Positions 11,795-28,018 of a DNA stretch of 64,000 bases are shown here, piece after piece. The notes below the pieces were generated by a model that saw only the letters and a program-made list of their open reading frames with translations, did no database searches and was not told the origin of the DNA. A program made the position numbers and the translations under genes. The stretch lies in the NCBI GenBank assembly GCA_946800325.1, contig OX326956.1, positions 77,015,087 through 77,079,086 of the forward strand, written 5' to 3'. The DNA is from Luzula sylvatica (lineage: Eukaryota > Streptophyta > Magnoliopsida > Poales > Juncaceae). Each line of letters opens with the position of its first letter. Position 1 is the stretch's first letter.

Positions 11795-13088
11795 AACCCT
11801 AAAAACAAATGTGTACTATGAAATAAACCCTAATTCTCTGTGTTGTATGATCGCTATGCGAAAAGCATAAAAGCCTAAAGGTAGGTTTATCGTATTACTT
11901 CCTCCCTTTAGTGCTCAAGGAAGGGTGTTTTGGTCTTTTTATATTCTAAGAGACTCATTTAAATTTGTATGGATTTTTCGTGTTCTCTTTTGTTTCTTGT
12001 TTTGTTTTTTTAGAGTTGCAGATAATTTGCTAGGCTTTGCTGTGGTAAGTTTTGAGATTGTTAATTATATTCAGGTGAGTACTTGAATTTATTATTTTCT
12101 TGCTTATTTATGTTTGATGATGAAACTAATAATCTCTTATAAGATATGATTAGCTAGGGTTTTGGCTTCATAATCCGCTTTGATATATAAGAAAGTTGGG
12201 AACTCAAATTTTTCTTCAATTGGTTTCCAGTATTGTAGTTCTAACCTTTGTGAGAGTAAATTCATATTAGTTGTGTTTAAGAGAATTATATTCTTTACTT
12301 GATTTTTTTTTTGTTTTTGTTTTTGTTTTGCAAATTAAATGGCCACACACATTTATGTATGTTATTATAGTTAAAAGCCTTTAGCGGTATGGATCATGTT
12401 ATACTGGGTTTCTATTTCATCATATTTGATAAATTGTTATTGCAATGTCTTTTTTTTTTTTGTTTACTCTTGCTGGCCATAATAATTTAAATTCGAAATT
12501 CAACTTTTTTTCTTTGCACTTGTATGCCATGAAACGGAGTTGAATAGGAGGTGCAAAAATTACTTTTGATATTCTGCGATAGGATCAAATTAAATATTGA
12601 TTTTGATTTTGATATTCATTCAAAAAAAAGATATTGATTTCGATAACAGTCCTGACTCCTATCAATGATAATGAATCGTATAAAGTATGTTTTCAATATC
12701 TGATTTTGACTTTTCCTGGTTAATAATATTCTGTATTTTCTCTTATGGCTCTTCACAAAGTGACAAAACCAAATAAATAAGCAGGCTTGGTATAATAATC
12801 TGTTATGTTCTCGTTTTCTCTCAAAGCCAAATAAACATGTATTCACGTAGCCCTATTTGGGGTGCACGTCTTTTTTTGACAAAGCCTGTATTTTTAATGA
12901 GCAATTATCAATAATATATGATTATTATGTAATTTAATAGATTCAATCTTATCATTCGATGTATAGTTTCTCCCAATTTTATTCGATATGCACAATGCTA
13001 ATAATGCAGGCCATTCACATCTCCTTAAACAAATATAGACCTACTCAAAAAATTCCTAACGGGACAACTTAACACAATCCCCTCTTTG
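11795..13088. other. Intergenic, no gene seen
   Basis: AT-rich DNA with several poly-T runs. The first few hundred bases are probably the 3' UTR of the TAF15-like gene. Short open frames here have no recognisable similarity or coding character. Confidence 0.6.
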
Positions 13089-13096
13089 TATATAAA
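13089..13096 (+). promoter_or_regulatory. TATA box of the Ole e 1-domain gene
   Basis: TATATAAA lies 73 bp upstream of the ATG at 13162, a normal spacing for a plant TATA box with a leader of about 40 bases. The leader includes A-rich sequence just before the start codon. Confidence 0.6.
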
Positions 13097-13161
13097 CCTA
13101 TTCAACCCTTACCAAATCCTAACAACACAAACCAAATTCTCTCACAAAAAAACACAAAGAC

Positions 13162-13776
13162 ATGGCCACCCTACTAATCTTCTCTCTCCTTCTCTCATCC
13201 TCTCTCCTTGTTTATGCCGACGAATATTCATCGGCTCCGGCCTCACCTCCAGACTCAGCGCCAGGCCCAGTATCTGGCGATATTCCTGATGCCCCGGCTC
13301 CACCAATGGCTCCCACCGAAACCTACGTACCAGAAAATGCCAATAAAAAACTATTAGTCATTATTGAAGGTGTAGTTTTATGCCAAGATTGTTGTACACG
13401 TGGAACTTGGGCACTGACAGACTCGAAAGCAATCAAGGGTGCCAAAATCGGCATTACGTGCCGTGACTCCAAAAATAGACCGGCTGGTTATCAGGCAGTC
13501 GATACCGACGACAATGGATATTTCTGGGCCAGTTTTGACGTGGCTTTGGTTTCGGATTATTTCTCGTGTGACCCTACAAAGGCATGCTTCGTAAGGTTGC
13601 TTTCTTCTCCGAACTCGAGTTGCAATGACTTGACCAATATCAATTATGGTATTGTTGGTGGGCCCATAAGATATGAAGGTAAGAAGTTTAACGGTACCGA
13701 TTATGATACGGTGGTCTATGCATCGGGTCCGCTTTCATTCAGGCCACATATTTGTGCGCCAACATACCAGTATTGA
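13162..13776 (+). CDS. Pollen Ole e 1/extensin-domain secreted protein
   Basis: A single exon encodes 204 aa. Residues 1-19 form a signal peptide (hydrophobic Leu/Ser core, cleavage likely after VYA). A Pro/Ala/Ser-rich segment (about 24-50) resembles arabinogalactan or extensin-like sequence and is a candidate for proline hydroxylation and O-glycosylation. Then comes a Cys-containing Ole e 1 domain (about 65-200) with CQDCC, GAKIGITCRD, the TDDNGYFWASF segment and a C-terminal HIC. Family members are cell-wall or pollen/root surface proteins; the molecular role is usually unknown. The ATG is the first after a TATA box and gives an immediate signal peptide. No intron is needed. It looks intact. 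Confidence 0.87.
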   Translation: MATLLIFSLLLSSSLLVYADEYSSAPASPPDSAPGPVSGDIPDAPAPPMAPTETYVPENANKKLLVIIEGVVLCQDCCTRGTWALTDSKAIKGAKIGITCRDSKNRPAGYQAVDTDDNGYFWASFDVALVSDYFSCDPTKACFVRLLSSPNSSCNDLTNINYGIVGGPIRYEGKKFNGTDYDTVVYASGPLSFRPHICAPTYQY

Positions 13777-14280
13777 TCGAGGACGAGAAAAAGAATGAGA
13801 TATATTAAAATTATCCATCAAGGCGTCGACGCGTCGTGTTTCTTTTTTTCGGGTCTTTTATTTTGTTTCTTTTTGTATGTTGAGTTGTATGAATGTGTTG
13901 TTTCTTGAAGTGATCTACTTTTGTTGTTTTGCGGTGTAATTGAAAGCAAAAGGTTTTATTATATGATATGTTTTTTTTTTAATGATACGCAACAAACGAC
14001 CGCTTGTCGCTATTGGTACTTATATTTTTTTTATATAATGTCGATGATAATCGAATCCGTAACATTTACAACATGGGATTTTATTATGTCAAATACACAA
14101 CCAACTAGATATGTGACAATTGGCTTATTGTATGATATTTTAATTCGTTGAGATGAATTATATGTTATGTTAACTTAGTAATGATACAATTGCTTTACCT
14201 TAATTTTTGTAAACTATTACGGTGTTAATTTATTGCCTGAACGTTCTCAAATTTTAGATACTATTAACTTTTTTCTTATA
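13777..14280. other. 3' flank of the Ole e 1 gene, no further gene seen
   Basis: T-rich 3' UTR-like sequence, then AT-rich DNA up to the Helitron-like end at 14281. Confidence 0.5.
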
Positions 14281-15129
14281 CTAGGAGAATACTCGCGTTG
14301 CGCGACGACAATGTTAATTATATTTTTCATTATAATATAAAGTACATATTAGTATGATAATATTGATAATATCATTTCATAATAAAATTATTAGACTTAT
14401 TTATCTATGATTATGCATATGTTTTACAATTATTTTATATTATGATAGCAAAAAATCTTATTTTATTAATCAAATAATAACACTTATACTAACATAATTA
14501 TATATTATATTAATAATATATGAGGTACAACACAATTTTATGAAAAAACATAACAAAAAACATTATATCATTTTTGTTCACAATATTCATACAATATCAA
14601 ATATAAAAATAATGAATCATACGACATATGTAGTAACGTATCATTAATTATACAGTACTAATAATTTGTTATTTATTCAAAATGCAATAAAAATTATTAA
14701 TAATATCAAACTTAATAGTGAAAATAATTTAATAAATAATATAAAAATTTAATTTAGCATAAACATAAACATAAATTATTTTATATCATATGATCTTTTT
14801 TTTAATTTATATTTTTAAAAATAACAATACTATTTGATAGGTGGTTACAAGTTTAAGAAGTTATTTAGATGGATAAACTATTTTTTTTAATATTATATTG
14901 GTTTGATAACACAAATATAATCAACTTAGCATTATATGGGATTATTATAGTTATAATTTTTTTTAAATAAATATTAACACTTAAAGTTCTATTATGTAAA
15001 TAAATATTAAAATTATGTTATGTAAAAATACATTTTTTTGCATTGTATTTTTTACATAATATTTTTACAAATTCAAATTATGGAAAATGGGATGTACGAA
15101 CTATGCTAATATATTAAAATCAAGAAGGA
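14281..15129 (-). mobile_element. Putative non-autonomous Helitron
   Basis: Read on the minus strand, the segment starts TCCTTCTTGATTTT after an A and ends with a small GC-rich hairpin (TCGCG-CAA-CGCGA), an 8-base spacer and CTAG followed by T. A 3' hairpin plus CTRR and insertion between A and T are the defining Helitron end features. The body is very AT-rich and encodes no RepHel protein. The 3' end is the stronger call; the 5' end is chosen by the TC/A-T rule and could be wrong. Confidence 0.5.
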
Positions 15130-16631
15130 TATTTTTGTCCAAAAAAAAAAAAAAAATTGGATAGAGTATTAAAGTTAACCTTTATAGGGGATTTTGAAGA
15201 AATAAACTCAATTTATAGGGGTTTTTTTTTCAAGTAATCTAAATGTTAGGGAATTTTTGATAAATCCCAAAAAACGTTAGGGGGTTTTGAAGAATGCCCC
15301 TAATTCTTTTGGAGTTCTTGAAAAAAGATTCTATTTCTATTTTTTTTTTAATTGTCAAAAACCCTTTCAATTATGAGATTCTTCCGTAAACTTTCATGTA
15401 AAGTGATTTGATTTTTTTTTTTTTTATCTCATATGGGATTGAATATATTTTTTTTCATCCAATAAAATTTGTTTGTAAAGATTTGGAACGATTTAAATTT
15501 GAGTCATATTAAATTTTTAGAATTGGACTATTCGTTTATTTTTTTCCTGTCGTCCATATACAAATTCTTTTATTTCCGTTTCTCTCACGTACTCCAACTA
15601 GGATTCCGTTTCTTGGTGATCCGTGATCAAAAGATGTTTTGATCTTTGTCTCGCACAACGTTGATCTTTCTTATTGTTCATCAATGTAGAATTTTGAATT
15701 AATTTTAGATATTTTAGTGTAATAAATGTCGTACAAAATTAGTTATTTAATGTTTAGATAGTACAAAATTAACAAAACACCGATATGTATAGATATGTAT
15801 GCGTGTATAAAAGAGAATTATATGTATACGTGTATTTTTGTATTTTGCCGGTGTATACGAGTGAAATTTATCCTTGAAATAAAAATTAAAAATTAAAAAA
15901 AAGAACACACAAGACCAGAACAACATAAAAATACAAAAATAAAATCTGACACGTGGGACCACTTTCCTTCTCTCACACACTTTTCAGACTTGAGAGTTGA
16001 GAGTTGAGAGCACACTATCACTGTCACATTTCCCTCGCAAATAAATCAATTTCTAATTCTAATGCGATAACATATACATACTTCTTCATGTAACTGGTCA
16101 TGAAAATACCAAATCAATCTCATTTCAAAATTACGGAGGATTTACATCAGACAATATCAATTTTATCATTTCGGAAGTTATAAAACATAAAAGATATTCA
16201 GATTGTTCATTTATATTTATATTGTTTTTTTCATATACTCGATTAGTTTTGCAAATATAATTAAAATGATTACGAATGATGTTTAGGATTTTCAAGAAAA
16301 TAAATATGATATTAATACAATATTTTTATTTTGGAAAAATAAATATGATAGTTTCGATTTAAAAATAAATAAATAATAAATTTGTAAATTATGCTAAAAA
16401 TAATTATGACCCACTTCACAGGTTTAACATATAGAAGCACAGACAATTACAATATTTCTGTTGCATGTCCTGATCTCCATTAAACCCCAATCCATTTCTC
16501 CACCATTAAAAAACCTACTCTTCTCTCCATAGGACCATAACCAAGCGATAAGTACCAAAAATTGAAGGAAACTCAAAATACACAACAAAATAATACAAAG
16601 TACGGAGCTTTCTTCCTTCCTCCGAAGAGCA
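15130..16631. other. AT-rich intergenic region and F2KP upstream region
   Basis: No gene is recognisable. The region contains poly-A/T runs and the inferred promoter and leader of F2KP just before 16632. I could not assign a TATA box with confidence. Confidence 0.5.
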
Positions 16632-21786
<5,155 letters not shown>

Positions 21787-22315
21787 TGACAAATGGGCGT
21801 AAATGGGATCGAAGAAAAGTGGTACAAACTCTAATATATATATATACATGGTACAAGCTCTAATATATATGTAATTTTGATAGTCTCTTTCATCAATGTC
21901 AAGCAACAGTCAATACTTTGTATTTAATAACAATATTTACTTCTATGGTTAATATTAATGCTAATATAGTAATATTTAGATAATTCATTTTCTTCTGATG
22001 AAAGGCAAAGAAATTATATTGAAGGACAAATATAAATCAATCTTCTCAGTCTCACCATAAATGAAACAATAATTCACTCCTGGCAAAGAACTTCTAATTT
22101 TCATGATAAATACTAGTGAAACCACAAAAATCTCAAAAAGCCCAAAATACTAAACTTATTAGATGTTTGTAATTTTTGTTTTTTAATATAGAGAGATTCA
22201 TTGAGGACTATTTTTCATTTCAATAAAAAAAATTCTAATTTTTCTAAAAGCACTTGCAAGCAGATGAGTTCTTTGTTCTGTCGGAACTTAATTTTAGCTT
22301 CGTACAATTTGTTTA
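21787..22315. other. F2KP 3' flank, no gene seen
   Basis: AT-rich DNA including short TATATA runs and a partial re-use of the last-exon sequence: a GGTACAAGCTCTAATATATA-like phrase occurs twice near 21817-21868. No coding signal. Confidence 0.5.
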
Positions 22316-22855
22316 CACAATTAAGTCATTTATATATTCCATTTGAATTGGTTGCATGTATTATTTTATGAAATTAATTGCCTCATACATATATGGATCC
22401 CCGAAGATAGTAAGATGAAAAATATCATAATCATGATCCGGTTTTCATGTACAATTAAGGGATTTCACAAATTACGATCTATTTATATCTTAATACATCA
22501 TCGGCAAGACAACACGTTAAAATAGTCGGTCCAAAATAAATAAAATGGATAGACATCATTTTCAATTAGGAAACAAAATTTTCTCGATTCTCAATTTTTC
22601 ATTGTGAAATGTGAGGTCAGTATGTGCAGATTTTTTGAATTTGATAACACTTGCTCATCATATTGAATAGTGAAAAAAAAAAAAATCCATAAATATATAT
22701 TTCATGGCTTTTGATTTTTTTCTATAATTTGGGATTTCTTAATTAGATTTTTTGAATTTGATATATTTGCACATCATTGGTTTGCAAAGAGTGACTTTTT
22801 TTTTATGTATATGTATTTCATGTATTTTTATTTTTTTTCCTTGTAATTTTGTTAC
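22316..22855. repeat. Direct repeat copy 1 (about 540 bp), partner 28019-28553
   Basis: The segment starting TTAAGTCATTTATATATT is closely matched, with small indels, by 28019-28553 in the same orientation. Shared stretches include GGATTTCACAAATTACGATC, CATCATCGGCAAGACAACAC and ATTTGCACATCATTGGTTTG. The copies are too similar for chance and probably represent a dispersed or duplicated non-coding repeat. No terminal features or ORFs were found. Confidence 0.8.
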
Positions 22856-22996
22856 ATAAAGTAAAAATACGATGATAACATTGAATATTGAATATAGTGA
22901 ATTGTCTTGTCTAAATACAATCACTGTGTACATTGTGTAGAATAAATATATTTTTATTTTTTTGAAGTTGAAAACACTAGGACAGATCTGTGTATG

Positions 22997-23149
22997 AACT
23001 AGGTCGCTTCCTATTTGGTAGCGGCCGTGGAATGTGCGTCCGCCCGTGGGGGAAGGTCGGAGTTCAGACCCGGCCCATGTGTAAGGCCCGTGAAGCATGG
23101 GCTTCGGGTCCATTTTGTAGGGGTGTCCAAAAAAAAAAAATTTAGTGTA
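22997..23149 (+). mobile_element. Possible SINE-like retroposed element
   Basis: A GC-rich 130-bp segment sits abruptly in AT-rich DNA, contains a GGTAGCGG and a GTTCAGACC stretch that loosely resemble tRNA A and B boxes, and ends in an A12 tail (23129-23140). TGTGTATG occurs at both flanks (22989-22996, 23150-23157) as a possible target duplication, although the right side is itself GT-repetitive. Tentative. Confidence 0.35.
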
Positions 23150-23720
23150 TGTGTATGTATACTGTCGTATAAGATAAATGGACTAATTTACAGTACACAT
23201 AAGATAAATGGACTAATTTACAGCCCGACCCGCAACCCGCAGCGTACCAAACCCGCGACCCGCAATCCGACCCGCGTCCCTCTTTATCTTTCTCTCTCTC
23301 TCTCAGCGACTAGGGTTTCTCTTATGTTCTATTATGTTCTCGCGATTCTCTTGCGACGTGACTAGGGTTTCTGGCGACTCTCTTCCCGCCCCGCGACCCG
23401 ACTGACGATTGGAAAGGTGCTTAACGGCCGGATTACTGGATTTCTTGACCGGCGACTCTAGGGTTTTCGGTTTTTTCGACTAGATTTCTGGCGGGTGCTC
23501 TAATTTTACATTTTCAGACGATTATAATCGGTTTTCTCTCTGTTTTATTCTCTAGTGACATCTATATTGTATATAAACATGATTTTTTGAATTAGGAATA
23601 GGGTAAATAGAAAATTCGCTCTCTTTTTGTTTTTTATTAACATAAATTTGTAAAAAGGCCCCTACATTGTTGAAAATCAGAAAAAATAAACCCTAATTTT
23701 GTTAACTGATTATTTTGCAG

Positions 23721-24200
23721 AGGATTTTTGATGATATATTGAATAGGAGAATTCTGGCCTGATGTTCCGACCGTGATTTCGTACGAAGCCAAAGATTTAA
23801 TCAACAGGTTTCATATTTTTTTTATTTTTTACCACTTATTTATTTTTTATATTCTCTTAATATTTCATTTTTATTTTCTGAAGGTTGCTCACGCATGATG
23901 AATTCATGAGACTCTGTACGAATGGAGCCTCTGAGGTAATCATTATTATTAGTAGTAACTTTAATTTTTCAAAATAAAGGATATTTGCGAATGTTCTCCT
24001 GAATTATATATAAATTGATGTTTCAGGTCAAAACACATCGGTTCTTTGGAGATGTTTCAGGTCAAAACACATAATTCTTCTCAAAATTCGAATCTGATTT
24101 CGAATTCGTATTCGAATAATCAAAATACGAACTCGGCCAGTAATCATGAAGCTACCACTACTAGTACCACCAGCTCTATTTCAGTACCAATTGCAAATGT
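23721..24200 (+). pseudogene. AGC kinase (IRE/IREH1 family) C-terminal fragment
   Basis: Three exon-like blocks bounded by AG/GT encode the end of a kinase domain: 23721-23807 (IFDDILNRR, then WPDVPTVISYEAKDLINR), 23884-23935 (LLTHDEFMRLCTNGASE) and 24027 onward (VKTHRFFGDV). In plant IRE and IREH1 kinases the equivalent order is IFDNILNR, WP-x-VP, EAxDLIDRLLT, GASEVKxHxFF. The phrase linking the first two parts is short by bases (ATTCTGGCCT), which shifts the frame. The catalytic kinase core is absent upstream and a stop follows the last block. Introns are retained, so this is a truncated genomic copy rather than a retrocopy. The Ser/Thr/Asn-rich frame continuing to about 24200 may be derived from the following linker. 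Confidence 0.7.
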
Positions 24201-24570
24201 AAGCTAAATTACACAAAAGTCCCTCTTTTTTCTCGTTCGTTTTAAAAATAATTTGTTTGATTTTGTTTATGTAGAAAAATGATGGTTTGGATTTGGGTTG
24301 GAGAGAGAAAGATATGGGTTCGGAAAGTTATGTGGATATCTCCTCGATTAATTTCTCCTTCATGATAATAACCTTAATTTTTCATTTTATTTACATTTAA
24401 ATTTTTTTAATACTAGTTTGATGTATTTATAAGAACAAGTTAATTAATTTACGGGTCATTTCACATTTCGATTTTGAATTATATATTTGATATCTTCTAG
24501 CAAGTTAATTAATTTAAGGGTTCATTTTTCAATTCGGCTTCGGGTACGTGAAATCGTTGGGCCGGCCCTG

Positions 24571-24690
24571 CCTCGGACCGTGGTAGCAAATAACAGCTTA
24601 CCTCGGCCCGTCGAAGATACGTCCCGTCGCACATACTAACTTACCTCGGCCCGTCGCAGATATCACCGTCGGAGAGAACCATTGAACCTG
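24571..24690. promoter_or_regulatory. CACTA-like subterminal repeats in the U11/U12-31K upstream region
   Basis: CCTCGGCCCGTCG occurs twice, with CGTCCCGTCGCA, CCTCGGACCG and CACCGTCGG close by, 45-160 bp before the ATG at 24732. These units match the CGGCCCGTCGC motifs in the CACTA fragment at 4520-4850. No CACTA terminus was found here. The upstream region therefore seems to contain a transposon relic that may contribute promoter or leader sequence. Confidence 0.55.
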
Positions 24691-24731
24691 ATCAGAGTTC
24701 CGAAGCAAACCACCAACAAAATCCAAAATCC

Positions 24732-25478
24732 ATGGCGAAGCGCGAAATCGACGAGTATGACACTTTTCTGTACCGCTACCCTCTCTCCTACGCCTCCTCT
24801 ACCGCTGGATCCTCCAGTGTTTCTGGTGGCTCGGGCGGAGGCGGTGGCTGTGGCGGTGGCTCGGGCGGTCTGGCCCCGTCAAAATCTACGGTTTACATCT
24901 CCAATCTGGATTTTTCACTCACGAACTCCGATCTTCACCAATTATTCTCAACCTTCGGCCGAGTTGCGAGAGTTACTGTGCTAAAAGACCGCGATTCCCG
25001 TCTCAGTCAAGGCGTTGCCTTCGTCCTCTTCATCTCTCTCCAGGACGCCTGCAAGGCTGCCAAGGAAATGAATGGGAAAATCCTCAATGGTCGAAAGATC
25101 ACTGCTTCAATCGCGTTCGATAATGGCCGCGCGAAGGAGTTCATCAGGAGGAGGGAGTACAAAGATAAATCGCGGTGTTACGAATGTGGGGAATTAGGGC
25201 ATTTGTCTTATGATTGCCCGAAAAACCAACTAGGGCCTCGAGAAAAGCCGGTTCCGAGTAAGCGATCGAGACATGATACATCGCAAAGTAAAGGAGATGT
25301 TGATGGAGACGGAGATAGAGACGATACAGCGATATTCGAGATGGATGATTGGGCATCGGTAGTGGAAATGAGAGAGAAAGAGGAGATTGCGAAGGAGTTG
25401 AAATTCGAAGGTGAGAAGGTGAAGAAGAGAGAGAAGAAAGCTAGCTATTTTAGCGACGAAAGTGATGAAGATGCGTAG
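24732..25478 (+). CDS. U11/U12-31K: U11/U12 snRNP 31 kDa protein (minor spliceosome)
   Basis: A single exon encodes 248 aa. The N-terminus [17 protein letters not shown] is followed by a Gly/Ser-rich spacer, one RRM (about 52-130, with RNP2 VYISNL and RNP1 QGVAFVLF), and a CCHC zinc knuckle (about 148-161, C-x2-C-x4-H-x4-C). The C-terminus is acidic and Lys/Glu-rich, with a DDWASVVE segment, ending SDESDEDA. The RRM-plus-CCHC layout matches plant U11/U12-31K (animal ZCRB1), a component of the U12-type spliceosome that assists U12 intron removal. The Arabidopsis gene is also intronless as far as I recall, so the single exon does not by itself imply a retrocopy. No disabling change is seen. Confidence 0.92.
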   Translation: MAKREIDEYDTFLYRYPLSYASSTAGSSSVSGGSGGGGGCGGGSGGLAPSKSTVYISNLDFSLTNSDLHQLFSTFGRVARVTVLKDRDSRLSQGVAFVLFISLQDACKAAKEMNGKILNGRKITASIAFDNGRAKEFIRRREYKDKSRCYECGELGHLSYDCPKNQLGPREKPVPSKRSRHDTSQSKGDVDGDGDRDDTAIFEMDDWASVVEMREKEEIAKELKFEGEKVKKREKKASYFSDESDEDA

Positions 25479-26640
25479 AAAATGTCAGTTCTTTGATGGT
25501 CTGATTATAGGTTAATTTTCAAGAATTTAGAGTTCAGATCAATTACTTTTGTTAAACATCTAATTAGAATTAGAATTATATTTGTTTATCTATATTTCCA
25601 TATAAACATTCTTTATGAATTAAATTTGTATGAATTATTGAAATTCGAAGTTCGGATCCAAAAATCGGGATTTCTTAATCAATTTGTTTATTCAAAAATT
25701 CATCTCATGTTCTGTGAAAAAAAAAAAAAATCGTTCATATATTCCTAAGGGCCTGTTTGGCATGGAGGAATTTTGGTGCGAGCGGGATCTTATAATTCTA
25801 CTCCTCTTAGTTCTTTGTTTGGTAGCTGCTTCATGGACACGAATCAAAGGATGCTCCACTTTCTATTTCTACAAAAACCCCCAAATATTGGCTCGCCAAA
25901 AAGCTAGAGCGAAACTTTGCCGCAAAATTTTGAGTGCCAACTTCTCTCTCCTTGGCTTCTAGTAAACCTTCTCTTTTCTCTGCCATCTCTCTGCTCCATT
26001 TCAGACGACATCTAGCCTTTGTTGATTTCAGTTATATCATTTCCTCTTCAATCCTGTCTCTTCAATTGCGTGGCTGCTCTTTGTTGATTTCGTGTCTCCA
26101 GAACTTATTGCCTCGCGTTTGCTTTAGGTATGTGCGATTGAACTTTCTCTAATCTATTGATTATTTTGAATTTGCTCTAGTGTATTCTTCACCTCAGTCT
26201 TTACCAAAGTCAAATCTTTCAATTCACCTTAATTAAGAAATGTATTATTACAACAGTGTGAATGGTTTGCTTGTCGCTTGATTGATGCATCATGGTTAAT
26301 ATTAATATTATAGATCAGTCGAAAAAACAAAATGCAATTGTAATTGTGTTTAATGTGTGCAGACATCACATGATCCTGACATAACGGAGTTGCGTAATTT
26401 TGATTCAGTAATGGACATTTATCAAACATAGTCCTATTAGGACAAATAATTGTTCTATTTCCAGAAAATTAAACCATACTTGCATTTGAATGTATTTAAC
26501 ATTCTACGTTTATTCACACAGCAGAAATTTCCTGAAATTTTGAAGATAATACAATTATTAAACCAACAAATATGAATTTAAGCAAAATACAGTGATTTTT
26601 ATGCAAATTTTATGCGAAATAATTACTTCTACTGAGGCGT
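25479..26640. other. Intergenic, possible GGGCCTGTTTGGC transposon end
   Basis: No gene is recognised. At 25749-25761 the phrase GGGCCTGTTTGGC resembles termini of PIF/Harbinger- or hAT-type MITEs, but no inverted partner or target duplication was found. The following 25.9-26.2 kb stretch is CT-rich and leader-like without a supported ORF. Confidence 0.3.
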
Positions 26641-26649
26641 TTATATTTC

Positions 26650-27752
26650 TTCACCCAATCATGACATTGATCAAAAGAGTACGTCTCTCAATCGTTCCCA
26701 ATTGATCATAAAGCGCAATCTGAAAACTCACACGCAAAAAATCATATTAATATATTAATTTGTAAATACGACCCTAGAAAAATAGAAAATTTAATTTAAC
26801 CTGATTGAAACCATCGGGCCAAGTAATGTTACAGCATAATTCCCCATTGGTTTTATTTCTTCAGGCTCTATATCATCATATGCTCCCCATTGTACTTTTT
26901 CCTCTCCAGTCCAGTCATCCTTCATAATTACAATACTCTTAACATTTCATTATTCAACAAAAAGAATTAAGTAAATAATTATTATAAATACCATGCTTGG
27001 GCAGAACGGTCTTTTCGCCTCACAGTTGCAGGCTGCAAGAAGAATTCTTCAACCGAGTCCGGTATTTTTACTCTGATTGCCTACATCGATTTATCATACG
27101 AAACCGCAGTAGACACTGTTACAAAAACAACACATAAAATTATTTTATTTACGAAAAGGTCCTCGAAATTTCTAAAATAAAATATCTTGTTGGCATATTT
27201 TAGCACATCGTTTAACGACGCAAACACGGAGGTCCCAAAATATTTTAGCCACGTCACCTTGTGGGTTCCTCACCAATTACGAGGTCCCGCTATCTCCAGA
27301 AGCTGACAACTATCCAATATTACATTTTTTCACTTCAGTCCCTTATTTTTTATATTACAAAAACAGCCTCATATTATAAAAAAATAGTTCTTATAATTTA
27401 CTGGGGCGAATGGAGATGGCAAATAGGTGCGGAATTCCAAATTGCCAAACAACCTGAACTAAATATTTTCCTTACTAATAAAAATCAGAAATATCAGGGA
27501 CATTTTTGTAAATTTACCTGAATCCCAGAGCCTTCACCGAAAGGAAAATGTTGTTTCCCATCAGCATCGAAATAACACATGTTCTCCACCACTGCTATGC
27601 ACGTGCCTCCAAATCAGAAAACAATTAATTAAAATCATTAAAATTAAAAAAATATATATTAAACTAAAATATAAAAATAAACAAAACCTTAAGTTTGGAG
27701 AAACAATCTCACGCCTTTAGCAACATCAATAAACGCCAATTCCTTGTAAAAT
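26650..27752 (-). pseudogene. DUF971 (GBBH-like N-terminal) family pseudogene, 5' truncated
   Basis: On the minus strand, blocks separated by intron-like DNA encode FYKELAFIDVAKGVRLFLQT (27752-27688), AVVENMCYFDADGKQHFPFG (27594-27518), AIRVKIPDSVEEFFLQP (27080 to about 26988), then DDWTGEEKVQWG and PMGNYAV before a shifted ITWPDGFNQ (about 26925-26800), and IALYDQLGTIE (to about 26690). The ITWPDG signature and order recall plant plastid DUF971 proteins; the name is from memory. Disabling features are a TAA at the end of the first block, a one-base loss between NYAV and ITWPDG, and uncertain phase at the third junction. No transit-peptide exon is visible upstream. Confidence 0.6.
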
Positions 27753-28018
27753 CTGAAAAGATAAAATAAAACCATGCAAAATCTGAAATTATAAAATATA
27801 TCCCTATACAGCTTTTACGATGAAACAGTCTGAAATGCGGGAATTTGCAAGAAAAAACTCTGATTTCTGAAAAATATTTTAATATTTACATCTAAACTAA
27901 TTTGCAAATAGAAAACCTTAATCCTTCCTGTTTGTCACAAAAAAAAAAAAAACTCTTTTTTTATCAAATTTGCAAGAAAAGAAAATTGATCTTCAAAATG
28001 TCAATCTTATAATTTTGA

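Noticed and set aside
25862..25920. ILARQKA peptide as the missing next exon of the IRE kinase relic
   Set aside because: Only about six residues match, the flanks do not, and it lies 1.8 kb away beyond an unrelated gene.
27240..27300. tRNA-like sequence around GTGGGTTCCTCACC
   Set aside because: No cloverleaf, acceptor stem or proper A/B box spacing could be formed; it lies in an intron of the DUF971-like pseudogene.
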